The notes beneath the pieces were generated by a model. It saw only the letters and a program-made list of their open reading frames with translations, ran no database searches and had not been told where the DNA came from. A program made the translations under genes and the position numbers. 64,000 bases of DNA. It comes from Zygnema cylindricum. Its lineage: Eukaryota > Streptophyta > Zygnematophyceae > Zygnematales > Zygnemataceae. Location: contig JBBHKE010002940.1 in the NCBI GenBank assembly GCA_037447655.1, positions 124,001 to 188,000 of the forward strand, written 5' to 3'. Shown here piece after piece: positions 24,175 to 35,413 of this stretch. The stretch's first letter is position 1, and each line of letters starts with the position of its first letter.

Positions 24175-24596
24175 CAACGATTTTAGAGATATGTTGGATT
24201 TTGTAAAATCCGGGGATCTGACACCTTAGACTTCGAACTACTTAAGGGTTGATCGGATTCTAACGTTTCCTATTCAAGACTAGTGAGACAGATGTAAGAT
24301 TTCCCACTTTTACCCTATCACATATATCCTCACATACATCTGCTAAATGATAATAAATCGTTTAGTTACCGACTTTAAATGTTTTAGTTTTGACGAGATT
24401 TGAGTGCGAAGCTCTACTTTCTGGAGTCACTCCGTTTTATATAAAACCCATAGAACCATCTCTCCCTGTTTTCATTCTTTATTTATATTGACTGAGTTTT
24501 CCTCCGATAACCTTTGTACAATCTACTCATATCTTACGCCCCCCGTTTTTACTCATCTAACATGTTTCCAATAGCCTCCTTTTGAGTCAGTTATAT

Positions 24597-25204
24597 TTAT
24601 TTCTTACTTTTGTCCCTCTCTACCAAGATACCCAAAATATATTTTGCCTCACTGAGGTCTTTCATCTCGAAGCGTGAGTTTAGAGCAGTTTTGATTTTGT
24701 AAATTTCAGCCATTGATTTGCTAAATAATAGTAAATCGTCTACATACACTCCTATATACACTATCCCATTTTCACCCTTTAGAATGTAGACAGAGTGATC
24801 AGAACTTATCCTTTGCAATCTTAGGCTAGTTGGGAATTCATCAAGCTTCAGATTCCACAGTCTAGGGGCCTAAAATGTTTTAGGTTGTATAGAGATTTTA
24901 GCAACTTGCATACTAAGTGCTCTTTTCCTGGTTCCACATACTTTTCAGGCTACTGCATGTAAATAGTCTCTTCTAGTTCTCTGTGCAAAAAGACAGTCTT
25001 TACATACATCTGATGTATTTCTATATCTTCTATAGCAGCTAGGGAAAGCAAAATCCTAACTGTCGGAAATCTTACAACCGAAGAAAACATTTCTTCAAAA
25101 TCGATTCCTTTCTTTTGATTATACCACTTTGCCACAAGTCTAGCCTTATAACGTTCAATGGTCTTATCGGGATTTAACGTCACCTTGAATACCCAGGTCC
25201 ACAA
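24597..25204 (-). pseudogene. pol: copia-1 reverse transcriptase, right copy
   Basis: Two frames: 25204-24950 repeats the N-terminal RT block, again with Tyr at the first catalytic Asp (codon 25004-25006). 24818-24597 carries IGVYVDDLLLFSKS (YVDD box intact) and FEMKDLSEAKYILGI. The 32-bp deletion at about 25,195 removes the segment just upstream of WVFKVTLNPD. The frames are separated by stops. Confidence 0.85.
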
Positions 25205-25840
25205 GCTCCCATGTTTGAGCCTCCATTGTGGACTTCACTTCGTCGTTTGCTGCCTCAATCCAATGATTCCGTTCTGGTGATGAGAAGGCCTCCTGAATGG
25301 TCAAAGATCTCCTGAGGCTACCGAGTAGGCAAAGTGGGAACTTGCTTGCAGGCGGCTGCTGGATCTTCTTCCCCCCGGAAATTTTGAGGCTGAGATCGTT
25401 TGATGCCGCGCATTGCGCTGATTGCGCTGGTTGCGATCAATGTGTATTGTCCGCTGTTGGTTTGGTTGGAACTGAACTTGTTGAGGGACTTGGAGAGAGG
25501 CGGACTGCGGAGTCACCACCGGAGAATTTTGCATCTGCGGGACAATTTATTGCAGGCAATCTAAAATAACATATTCCTGTACTTTTTGTTGCTTTTGCTG
25601 CTCCGTCATTTGAAATAAATCTATGTAGTCAAGCTCATCATTTACAATAATATTCCTCGCTACAACTATTTTCCGCCTCTCAAACACAAAGACTCTATAG
25701 CCTTTTGAGCGATCATCATATCCTAACAGAATACCCTGTAATCCCTTCGGTTCCATTTTCCATCTATATGTAGACGTATCCAATATAAAGCATTGACTAC
25801 CAAAGACTTTGAAATGGCTAACATCTGGTTTGCTACCTAT

Positions 25841-26352
25841 TCAGATCTCGTAAGGAGTAGTGTCTACCGATCTGGATCGCATCCTATTTTTAATATAAAC
25901 TACACAATTTAGAGCCTCAGCCCAAAATTTCGGATCCATATTTTTATCTGCGAGCATCGACCTAGAGCTCTCCGTGAGAGTTCTATTTAGTCTGTCCGAC
26001 ACCCCATTTTGTTCCGGTGAATATGGAATTGTCAATAGAGGACTAATACCTTCCTCGAGTAAAAAGTTTTCAAATTCTTTCGATGTATATTCACCACCAT
26101 TGTCCGATTTGAGCTACAAAATAGGTAAATTATGAAGCTTTCAACCCATACTTTATAGTGTTTGAAGTGACCAAACACTTCACTTTTTTCCTTCATGAAG
26201 TAAACTTTTGTTAACTTGGAGAAATCATCTGTGAAGGTGACCATATAATTCATCCCCCTGGCAGATGGAACTTTCACAGGACACAAAACATACGAATGAA
26301 TTTGTTGCAAAAGTTTCGTTGACCAATGCTCAAACTCTTTAGGAAATGGCAC
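25841..26352 (-). pseudogene. pol: copia-1 integrase
   Basis: Frames 26352-26032 and 26035-25841 (minus) give YMVTFTDDFSKLTKVYFMKE and then YSPEQNGVSDRLNRTLTESS plus MDPKFWAEALN. These are the hallmark copia integrase core (DDE family) motifs. A frameshift and in-frame stop separate the two halves, so the enzyme is broken. Confidence 0.88.
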
Positions 26353-26467
26353 TCTGTGGATTTTGCCTAAAGCCCAACCATCACAAGTTTTGACCAGATC
26401 ATCTGTGATTGATACACCCTCTATTTTTCCAGCAAGGACCTCTTCAAACTATCATAGTTTACATAGC

Positions 26468-26900
26468 CTAATCTTTTATTCCACAACACATCAGAGTGAA
26501 AAACACCGGAGTACAGAACATCATTCTCCTTGGTATTAGCCATATCCATGCGGTACATCTTGCTACTATCTCTAGTACCTGTAACCGCAACCTTGCCATT
26601 TTTCCTAACAACCTGCCGACCATTTTCAAATTAACCTCAAAGCCTTTACTCTCGACCAACGACGTAGAAAAAAGATTTTTCTTAAAGTCAAGCATTAATA
26701 AGACATTGTGAAGAGTCCTTTCAATTGCTTTTCCTTCTACATCAACTAGTAAGGACACATCACCCACAGCACGAGTTTGGACACTCATTCCACAAGCATA
26801 ATAAATATTTTTCTCCGGCGTTGCTTTCAGATTTTTGAAGATGGTCTTGTTCCAGCACATGTGGGTTGACGCTCATGTATCCATTATCCATCGTGGGTCC
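26468..26900 (-). pseudogene. pol: copia-1 protease and pre-integrase region
   Basis: On the minus strand the protease site reads W-I-M-D-T-stop-A-S-T-H-M-C-W-N-K-T. The stop (codon 26873-26875) replaces the Gly of the aspartic-protease D-S/T-G-A motif. The downstream frame (26860-26468) continues as typical copia protease/GAG_pre-integrase sequence (NVLLMLDFKKNLFSTSLVES). Confidence 0.8.
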
Positions 26901-27099
26901 TTCGCGCCCTCCATTGCAGCCGCCATAGCGAATAGATCCGTATCGTCCTCCGTAGAAACCGTCAAATTCTCGTCTTGGAGAGACGAAGAAGCCGAAAATA
27001 GTGCAATTCCACGAGGCGGAGTCCCCGTGAAGCCTTTGTAAAACTGGCTTTGTTGCCATCCTGGCCGGTATAAACCTGTATCGTTAGCTTTTTTATGCT

Positions 27100-27889
27100 T
27101 AGGACAAAAATTTTATCCATGACCTCTCTCACTACAATAAAAGCATGCATTGTTGGATTGTCTATTTCCACTTTGATGAAAATGTCTGAACTGATTAAAC
27201 TGATTCCTTTGCTGATTAATCTGTCCTTTTCTCTCAAAGTGTGAATTAAAAGCCTCTACTTGCTCAACATTGAGAATATTAGATGTGGCTTCCTCCTCTA
27301 GTAAAATATTGATGGCTAACTGTAAAGTCTAGCTAGCTTTATCTTTCTGTTTGAGCATGTCAGATGCTCCTTTCATACTACGAGGGAGACCCCTCATGAG
27401 CAAAGCTGCCTGTTGAAACGGAGGAAACACCCCACCTGCACAAGCATGTGCATATACAAGAATGCAAAAATTGTTAGAATATTCAGCCATTGTATCGCCA
27501 GTGTACTTATAGTCCCAAATTTTTCCAGCCAATAGAAGCTCTTCCTGGACATTAGCCTTATCATAATCAATTTTAAGGGATTTCTAGATATCAATTGCTT
27601 TTTCCATTTTTATCCAAAACATAGCTAAGTCCTCAAATATACAAAATTTCAGAATAGAAAAAGCTTGCGTATTTTTCTTTGACCATGACGGATCAGATTC
27701 ATCCAGTGAACCATCCAATATATCGAAAAGATTGACATTCTCAAAATGTGTCTCCACCTTATTCGCCAGATAAACATACTTTCCCCGGAAAAGATAGGAA
27801 TTCTTGAAGACACGCTCATAACCTGTTGTTTTACAACCACCGGTGCAGGTGGAGGAGCAGCAATTGTAGTAAAAGTAGACATGATACAC
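27100..27889 (-). pseudogene. gag: copia-1 gag
   Basis: It starts at ATG 27882 (MSTFTTIAAPPPAPVVVKQQ), then shifts frame into NKVETHFENVNLFDILDGSL and YKYTGDTMAEYSNNF, FQQAALLMRGLP, the usual copia gag (UBN2-type) pattern. A CCHC zinc knuckle near 27,160-27,115 reads CFYCSERGHG, a stop, then NFC, so it is broken. Confidence 0.8.
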
Positions 27890-27922
27890 TCTCAGAAACT
27901 ATCAAGAATCCTACCAAACAGT

Positions 27923-28628
27923 TGTTTTCAAGTGCTCACCAATTCTTACACAAGCATCCAAACTTCTCAAAACTCTAAGAGAATATAGAGAAGCATAAAC
28001 ACTAACAACTCCTAAAGTTTCAGCACAAGTGATTTTACAACACTTAAGATATAATACTTAGAAGTTTCCCAAAAATTGTTTGCAGTTTTACTACTAAGAA
28101 GTCTGGATACAAGATGTGTTAAAAGTTCTAAGTCTTATACTTGTGTTGTAATAGTCATACCAGTGTACCTGAGAGGTACGTCAATCTACTAGGCTTATAC
28201 TAATATGTCAAGCTACCACTGAGCTACCACTATGCTACCACTACCACTGAGCTACCACTAAACTACCACTATGCTACCATTGAGCTACCCACTTAGTTGA
28301 GTTCTGTTGACCTGATTCATATCAAACGCACCTGCGGTGTCCCGTATTGAATCATATCCAAGATAGCAGCAGCTACGTTGTTTGTATAGATTATATCCAA
28401 AGTAACCGCAGCAGCGTTTGTCATGTCTGTGTCACAGTTTCGGTGTTGCACTGCTCTGTCTGCATAGCAGCTGCGTTGCTCTGTGTGCACAGCACCTACG
28501 TTGCTGCGCTGCTTTGTATGCATAGCAACTGCGTTGTCCTCAAGTGATGACGCATATCCTTACGCTACAAATCACTACCTTTCTGCCGTCCTACTAATTT
28601 GCTGAGACTGAAAGCTTTCCAAAAAACA
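27923..28628 (-). repeat. copia-1 5' LTR
   Basis: Same sequence as 21232-21967, about 88% identical by eye, beginning TGTTTTTTGGAAAGC and ending TTGAAAACA on the minus strand. Divergence between the LTRs shows that the insertion is not recent. It holds the same GAGCTACCACT short repeats. Confidence 0.65.
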
Positions 28629-30087
28629 ATAGGTTGTACGTACCTGTTTTGTAAGCAAGCGCAGCAAATTCTGGATGACAATGGATGGTGGTGGAGGCGT
28701 CACGACACATTCTTCAACAAACTTTTTGCGGTGGTTTTTGTCAGAATTGATTCTCGAGTGTTCCAAGGCGCGTGGCGTATGTCCGAAGGCGCGAAGCAAA
28801 TGTCCAAAGACGCGCGGGTCATACGTGACCTTTCCACGCGTAAACATTTCACACATTCGATAATTGGCTAGTGTCCTCCCTGAGGGGAGTAATTAATCAC
28901 TGGACAAAGTGACCGCTTGCTTCGATAACACATAATCGGACGATCGACGATGTCGCCTGAAAGTTTGGAGAATCTTGACGAATCTCCAGTGATCATGTTT
29001 AATACAAATAAAAGAAAAAACAGTACCAACATGTACGAAAATGAGCTGGATCTGTTCCTTTTCCAGTAAATAAATATTATGCGTTTGCAGTAGTAGATGT
29101 TATTTCTTTTAAATACTTAGTTTCGTGCACACTATGAGACGTATAGAATTTGGGGAGTAAACGATTCATGGTTCAGGTGATTTGGTACAGATTTACTTAG
29201 AGGATCGCTTCAAAAAAGCGACCTCGATATAGACACATGGCGCAATTTAAATCCAAGTGTATCGCCGCATTTATTACGACACTGCAAAACTTTGATAAAG
29301 TGCACGGCAAATTGTTTTGTCGAAGAGATCCGATATACTGATTCTTTTTGGTCGGCGGCTATACCAGTTTCAATTATATGGCGTGAAGACAATCGAAAAG
29401 TTGTTCCAACGGCTTGTTTACGACAAAGATTACACTGTAAAGCTTAGTGAATCAAGACACTTTGTAAGCGTACTCGGAATAGTGCAAGTCATTACATGAT
29501 CCATACATATTTAACCGGACGTTTTTGTACATACAACAAATATGTGTTTACTTTGAGTAGTGTGTGGAATAAACCTGGTTAGCTCTTAGCATAAAGACAA
29601 TCACCGTGGGGGAGCCAATTAGACTTATTAGTAAACATGCGCATTTGTTATTTTTGTTGTTTTGTCACATATAGGTGGCTCACAATTGTATATATTCAGG
29701 AGAGCCTTGTTGAACAAATATCAATGCTTGCTTGAAAAGTACAGACCGAAAATGTAGTACTTCAAAGTTATCAAGTGTAGGGAACTTAAATAAGGGACAT
29801 GGTCGATATTATACCTTTGTTGCTTTGAGATAATATAAGGGTTTTTAGGAGAAATCATGTGTCTTGATGTTGTTAAGTGCTTTGTGTATTTGGTTCGTGT
29901 GTCGTGTATTGTTTTATGTATGTTGACCCCATTTTTGTGTAAGTCGTAAGGTGTAGTTCATGATGTGTCACAAGGTAAATAAAGGATAAGATGTCAATCC
30001 TTTATGATTGCTAATTAGACTATATTACTCATCGCTTGGGATGCAATAGTTTTGGGTGTTTTCCGCGGTCTATTTTAGACCAAAGGA
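28629..30087. other. Non-genic interval
   Basis: No recognised protein, RNA gene or repeat end. Short open frames on either strand show no domain-like sequence. Confidence 0.5.
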
Positions 30088-30368
30088 CAATAGATGCATC
30101 ATGCGTTTAAAATAGTGCAGAGTTAAATGAGAGTGAGTGTAAGGAAGAAGTAAGTGAGAGTAAGTGGAGAAGTGAGAGTAAGTGAATGAGGAGAAAAAGA
30201 GAAGTGAGTGAGAGTAAGATTTTTTACAGGAAAAACCTTCGACTAAATAAAAGTATATTTGGTCGATGTACTTTGTTGTGAGATTGTGAGACTGTTTATG
30301 CTAAGCTTCCTTGTGCATATATTTTTGTTCAATTTATTTTTGAGTGCAAAAATCCTAGTTTTATCAAT

Positions 30369-30380
30369 TGGTATTGGAGC
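30369..30380 (+). promoter_or_regulatory. Primer-binding site of the small LTR element
   Basis: TGGTATTGGAGC starts two bases after the LTR end CA. It differs from the plant tRNA-iMet PBS TGGTATCAGAGC at two positions and is identical to the site at 16195-16206. Confidence 0.7.
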
Positions 30381-30455
30381 GGGTTAGCATTTAAGTTATT
30401 GAAGTTGAGTAAAGGTTAATGAGGAGGTTAGTGAGTTAGTGAGGAAGTGGGAGCC

Positions 30456-31062
30456 ATGAGAAGGAAGATTTTGGATGTGCTTCTTGTTCCCGAAGGGTCT
30501 TCCCGTTTGTCTTGTGAGAGTAAAGTCAATTCTGGAGGTGCGAGAATTTGTGAGGATCAATTTTTTGAATTGTTTGACACGATGATTGAGTATATTACTG
30601 TGAGACTTCAGAATGAGTTTGGAGGAAGTAATGGAAGGTCTTATGTGAGTAAGGAGCCGAGTTCCAGCCCTTGTGGCAGTGAGAGTTTGTTGAGTGAGAA
30701 GGAGTCTAATTTCGGAAAAGCTACTTCTGGAACATCTTTCCCAAGTTATCTGCCTTGCCAAGTGAGTGGTGGAGATTCAACCATGTTCGAGGAAAGACGT
30801 TGTGATTTGTAATGAGAGAATATCCGACGTCCAAAGGAAGGGAAATTTTCGAGTGAGTGATGGTCCAGCTCTGAATTGGAGTCCAAGTGTTGGAAATCCG
30901 GATAATGATGTCGCAATTTTGAAGGAGAAAAGTTGCAAGGAGATGCAAGAAGTCGAGGATGATTCCGATTTGGTGGACGAAGAAGCTGAAAATTATGAGG
31001 ATGTCAAAGATGAAGAAGAAAACGAGGAAGGAGACGAAGAAACTGTGAATGAGGCAAAATAA
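30456..31062 (+). pseudogene. Gag-like acidic frame of the small LTR element
   Basis: It begins ATG at 30456 (MRRKILDVLLVPEGSS) and runs to a stop at 30812. The continuation in another frame (to 31062) ends in a strongly acidic tail (DSDLVDEEAENYEDVKDEEE). Position right after the PBS suggests gag. No zinc knuckle or other domain is visible. One frameshift is needed to join the halves. Confidence 0.45.
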
Positions 31063-31956
31063 GGCTCGAAGAGAGGAGGAAGACGTGGTCTTAGTCATGG
31101 TTTTCGTCGTGGAGAATTTGTGGATTTTGTAGAAAGTGATTCTAGCCGCAATGTTTAGACTTTAATTTGAATTTAAGATGAATGTAAAAAATGGCAAGCG
31201 ACAGTTTGAAGACTTGCCGGTTAGTTGGGGTATGGTTGAAAATTTGGATTCAAACGGTGAGGAGAATTTGCACATGGCACAGGTTGGGCAGATGTTGTTG
31301 TGAGGAAGAAAAATTGTGAGGAAGATGTCCGTGTGTGAGGTGAGAAGTGAGACGAATAATAAATTGGAGAAGGAAAAAAATTGTACAACAAATTACGTAT
31401 TGTTTAGTTTGGAGCGCGTATGTTCGGATTAATGTTTCACATGGTACTTCTATACGGTGACATATTTGAGAGGGGGCGAACAACATCCGTTCGGTGTTTG
31501 AGCGAGAACAACATTGGCGTTGCGCCTTCCACCGCTTCGCCCAATAAAAGGGGGAATGTTAGATTATTGGGTGAATTGGCGGATCGGTCAGATTCACGAT
31601 TTTGTTCAGTTTTTGTTTTGATTCAGTCCTAGTTTAATTTGTTTTCAGTGTGCGTCGGCTGTATTTGTTCCGTCTTGTTTAGTTTGAGTGTTGGTGAAGG
31701 TTCGTGTCATAGGTTTGTGTCATTTGGTACTGTACGGTTGGTAAGTTATTTAGTGCGTAGTACCGTGGTACGGTTTGAAGTCCAGCGCACGTTTAAGTTT
31801 GGCGTCACTTTTGTTTCAGCCCTGAAGGTTATAGTCCATGTGAATGAGTTTCCGTGATGTTAGTGGAAGAAGTCGTGCACACTAAGTCTTCCTTTGAACT
31901 CTTATTTGAGGAGAAGTACGAGTAAGAAATTATCATGCGTATGTAGTAGTATGTGA

Positions 31957-32344
31957 TGATAAAACTAGGATCGTTGCACTCAAAGGTAAACCGAACATAA
32001 ATATGTGCACATCGGAAGCTTAACACAAACAGTCTCACAATCTCACAACAAAGTACATCGACCAAATATACTTTTATTTAGCCGAAGGCTTTTCCTGTAC
32101 AAACTCTTACTCTCACGCACTTCTCTTCTTCTCACTTACTCTCACTTCTCCACTTACTCTCACTTACTCTCACTTACTTCTTCCTTACACTCACTCTCAC
32201 TTAACTCTGCACTATTTCAAACGCATGATGCATCTACTATCGCCCACGCAAACTGAACACAAATTAACTTAGGACCGAATCAAAACACAAACTGAACAAA
32301 ATCGTGAATCCGACCGTTCCGCCAAATCACCCAATAATCTAACA
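31957..32344 (-). mobile_element. Solo LTR (388 bp) inserted in inverted orientation, TSD TGTGA
   Basis: On the minus strand it runs TGTTAGATTATTGGG ... CCTAGTTTTATCA, the full length of the short form of this LTR family. The five bases TGTGA stand on both sides (31952-31956 and 32345-32349), a perfect target-site duplication. Removing it rejoins the host 3' LTR cleanly. No internal region remains, as expected after LTR-LTR recombination. Confidence 0.88.
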
Positions 32345-32888
32345 TGTGATGGATCATGCATTTGAAATAGTGCAGAGTTAAGTGAGAGTGAGCGTAAGGA
32401 AGAATAAGTGAGATTAAGTGGAGAAGTGAGAGTAAGCGAGTGAGTGAGAAGAAGAGATGTGAGTGAGAGTAAGAGTTTGTACAATAAATGCCTTCGGCTA
32501 AATAAAAGTATATTTGGTCGATGTACTTTGTTGTGAGACTGTCTGCGTTAAGCTTTTGCTGTGTATATATTAATGTTCAGTTTATTTTTGAGTGCAACGA
32601 TCCTAGTTTTATCAAATATTTTTTTCACCACCTAAAACATCTTGTACGATAAATCTTGTCGTGAAATATACTAGCAGTAATAATGTATCATTGCATTTTT
32701 TTTGTTTTAAATTGTGGGTGATTTATGAAAGCGACACAAAATGTGTAGATGTCAGTAGCATATGTTACTTGACTATTGCAGTTTGAAAGAGTTTATGATG
32801 CGTTTGTGAACTTAACGCAAACACCCTATGGTTGTTGTTGCAAAGTGTGTAAACGTTAGTATGCATATTCGAGCTGAACAAGAACTCA

Positions 32889-33128
32889 CAATATGTGACC
32901 CGACAATGTACGAACCGACAAGATGTGAACCAACAATATATAAACCTACAAAATATGAAGCGTAAATGTACGAACCGACAATGTATAAAGAGACAATATA
33001 TAAACAGACAATATTTGAACCAACATTATGTGAACCAACAATATATGAACCTACAGGATATGAATCGCCAAAGTATGAATCGACAATATATGAACCAACA
33101 ATATGTGAACCAACAATATATGAACGGA
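32889..33128 (+). repeat. 15-bp minisatellite, about 16 units
   Basis: Units of the form AACCAACAATATATG vary at a few positions. Because the period is a multiple of three and lacks in-phase stops, several frames stay open and show pentapeptide repeats such as TIYEP. No start context, splice signals or flanking coding sequence support a gene. Confidence 0.88.
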
Positions 33129-33129
33129 C

Positions 33130-33240
33130 AACAAGAAAGAGGGAGAGAAGAGAGATAGAAGACGAAGAGGAATAGAGAGAGGGAGAGGGGAGAGACAACG
33201 AGAGAGAGGGACGGGGGAGAAAAAACAAACGAGATAGGAA
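33130..33240 (+). repeat. GA-rich tract
   Basis: Purine-rich AGAGGGAGAG-type sequence directly follows the minisatellite. Confidence 0.75.
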
Positions 33241-33267
33241 AAAGAAAAGAGCGTTGAATCAGTGTGT

Positions 33268-33292
33268 CTAACATTAATAGCAATCCATGGTG
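33268..33292 (-). repeat. Right-end TIR of the TA-flanked MITE family
   Basis: CTAACATTAATAGCAATCCA followed by TGGTG and TA. Its reverse complement, CACCATGGATTGCTATTAAT, is the closest match in the window to the left end at 20491. Confidence 0.5.
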
Positions 33293-33294
33293 TA

Positions 33295-34446
33295 TTTAGA
33301 TGTTTCCATAAACAAGAGAAGGTAATACAATGTGAAAATTGACATTTTTTTTACAATAGTGAAATAAATAAGTTTCGAAAGAAACTTATCTGTAACATTG
33401 TTAGAGCTATAAAATGTTAATATCAAAAATTATGTTTAATCTTAATTGGGTTGTTAACGTTTTAAAGTAAGCTGCATAGGTATACATACTTCGACACACT
33501 TATGTTCTAACACCACTATTTTTTAATGGAATATTCTTGCTGTTTGGAAGTGTGTATATTTCTATGCTTATAGCATCACTCTTGGGTGTTGTTCAAATAA
33601 AAGTTATAGAGAGACTCTTTACATATAATGCATGTCGTACAACTGCTTATTGAACACAAAAACGTATATTTGTATAATACTTTGGCAAGGCTCAACAAAG
33701 CGTGATAAAACAACACACGATACATGCCCATATAACAAGCATAACAACACACGACATGAATCATGTCCGTGTAACGGGCATTGATTGATTTATGTGAACA
33801 AAATCATATTGTGTAACAAAACACACCAACATGAAAGTTGTAGCTAAAAATAAACATTTGTTTTATGACAGGTACACATATATATGGGCAGAGAATGGTT
33901 AGTTAAGTGTAGTTAGTCAATTGAAATTGCTAGCGCAACACACCATTGAACGTTATTACAAAGGTGACACTCAGTCATCAATTAACCCATTTAATCTCAA
34001 TTACAATATTCTTGTTGAGAAGTAGACTAAATATGATTATAAACTTCAAAACATGTTTGTTTGCACAGAATGACATCTTAGACGAGTTTAAAATTGTCTA
34101 TATTTGTGTTGTAAATCAAAACACCCTATGGTTTTAATTCCCATATATAATTTACATTTGTAGAGTTCATCAAGAAACCCACTTGTAGTTGTTCCCAAAT
34201 ATATAGAGTAAAAAAACTCTATACAACCTTAAACACACACAACACGACCTTTGCGCGTGAAACGGGCTTTGATAAATTAGTAGAGAAAACATATCTAATT
34301 TTTCCTTGACGTTAATTACGGTTCTCGTAATCAGCGTTAATGATTATGACGTACTCATTTCTAGAATAGTGTGGTGTACTGAAGGTATTTGTTTTTGTTC
34401 AAAAATGTACTTCATTACGTAAAATTGTATGAAAATGGTAGTAAAC
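33295..34446. other. Non-genic AT-rich interval
   Basis: No coding or RNA feature recognised. Confidence 0.5.
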
Positions 34447-35413
34447 CATAGTTGTTCAAGGCGATAAGTGCGAACGTATCGTACGCGATGAATTATAAGT
34501 AACAAACGCATTGAACCTTTTGATCAAATCGCAAAAAATCGTTAATGAATTTTGTTCCGTACTATTCCGTACATAAAAAAAGAAACTATTACATATAACG
34601 CAGTTTGCAAGCTTTTTTAATTAAATAAGCGGTAAGACAATAAACTCATTATGCTTTTATCACACTATATGATGGTATCGGAACTTCTTCACCAACTGGT
34701 AGTCCAGTCGTTCACTCTAGGGCACCCTACGGACTTGATGCACACGGGTTCGAATGCCACGAAGGTAAATTTTTTGAAATTTCGTCTGTCCGAGCCTATC
34801 TGACAGACAGACATGGCCGCCTTCTGTCTGCCTTCTTTCTCTATCTCGCAGACAGCGCATTACTCCAAAAAAAAAAAATACAGACCAAGAACAAATGACA
34901 TTTTTCACATTCAGCAATTTGCACGACATGGAAAAACAAGATATTTAAAAAAGATCAATCACATTAATAAAAAAAAAAAAAACATATTTTTCGTCTATCT
35001 CTATGGGGAAGCGGCTTCCTCGCGGTTTCGTTTTCAATGTTCCATGGCGTCTTCTTTCAAAAAAAATTGAAGAAGACGCCTGTACAAATTTCTAACTGAA
35101 CGCGCGAAATTATTGTGACGTTCAACGTCTCTTTTCGAAAATGTCCGTACATTTTCGATTATATAACGTACAACTTCCGTGGTATTTTTGTACAGTTCAC
35201 TGAACAGAAAGTACCAATAAGTACGACGCATATTTCCCGTTTTTTTCCGTACATATCCGTAAAAAAATGTACAGTTACAGTAATTAGTTTACAGGCTTCC
35301 ATAAATTCCAGTTTCAGTTTACAGTACACGTTTTTTTACTATTTTTTCAAAAGTCACGAATTATAAGTTTCAATCGCAAAAAAGGAAAAAATAGCGCGAT
35401 TTGAACAACTATG
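34447..35413. mobile_element. Inverted-repeat element, copy 1, with tRNA-like boxes
   Basis: The ends CATAGTTGTTCAA (34447) and TTGAACAACTATG (to 35413) are perfect 13-bp inverted repeats. Inside, AACTGGTAGTCCAGT (A-box-like) and CGGGTTCGAATGCC (B-box-like, near 34747) lie about 50 nt apart, as in a tRNA-derived promoter. Most of the sequence recurs at 55428-56579. No protein is encoded. Confidence 0.65.

Larger units (their letters stand above)
22921..25762 (-). repeat. Duplicated 1.2-kb pol segment (22921-24164 and 24551-25762) around a gap
   Basis: The two segments are nearly identical, in the same orientation, with scattered single-base differences and one 32-bp deletion in the right copy near 25,195 that shifts its frame. 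The left copy ends exactly at the N run. Between them, 24175-24550, lies sequence unrelated to the element. This may be a real partial duplication or two copies wrongly joined at the gap. Confidence 0.85.
21139..28628 (-). mobile_element. Ty1/copia retrotransposon (copia-1) with LTRs and an extra partial unit
   Basis: Read on the minus strand the order is LTR (28628-27923), gag (from ATG at 27882), zinc knuckle (about 27,160), protease, integrase, RT, RNase H, a polypurine tract just before the second LTR (21967-21232), then a second gag start (about 21,200-21,139) belonging to a truncated further unit. The order protease-integrase-RT-RNase H is diagnostic of Ty1/copia. The copy is defective: frameshifts in gag, a stop in the zinc knuckle and at the protease active site, and an altered RT catalytic residue. 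Part of pol is present twice around the gap at 24165. Confidence 0.9.
30088..32614 (+). mobile_element. Small LTR retroelement with PBS, short internal region, PPT and interrupted 3' LTR
   Basis: A truncated 5' LTR ends ...CCTAGTTTTATCA at 30366. Two bases later TGGTATTGGAGC (30369-30380) fits a primer-binding site. A polypurine tract AATAAAAGGGGGAA ends at 31556, and the 3' LTR begins TGTTAGATTATTGGG at 31557 and ends ...TTTTATCA at 32614. The internal region is only about 1.2 kb with an acidic gag-like frame and no RT or integrase, so the element is probably non-autonomous. Its 3' LTR is split by the solo LTR at 31957-32344. Confidence 0.82.

Noticed and set aside
21525-28290. Short regular repeats (GAGCTACCACT) considered as a CRISPR-like array
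   Set aside because: The repeats are contiguous without spacers and occur inside the copia LTRs; the organism is eukaryotic.
32812-33228. 138-codon minus-strand frame with IVGSYIV repeats, resembling a repeat-rich membrane protein
   Set aside because: It is the complement of the 15-bp minisatellite and the GA tract; no independent coding evidence.
34690-34765. Candidate tRNA gene (A box and GGGTTCGAATGCC B box)
   Set aside because: No acceptor stem or cloverleaf can be drawn, and the sequence recurs within a repeat element, so it is a tRNA-derived repeat.
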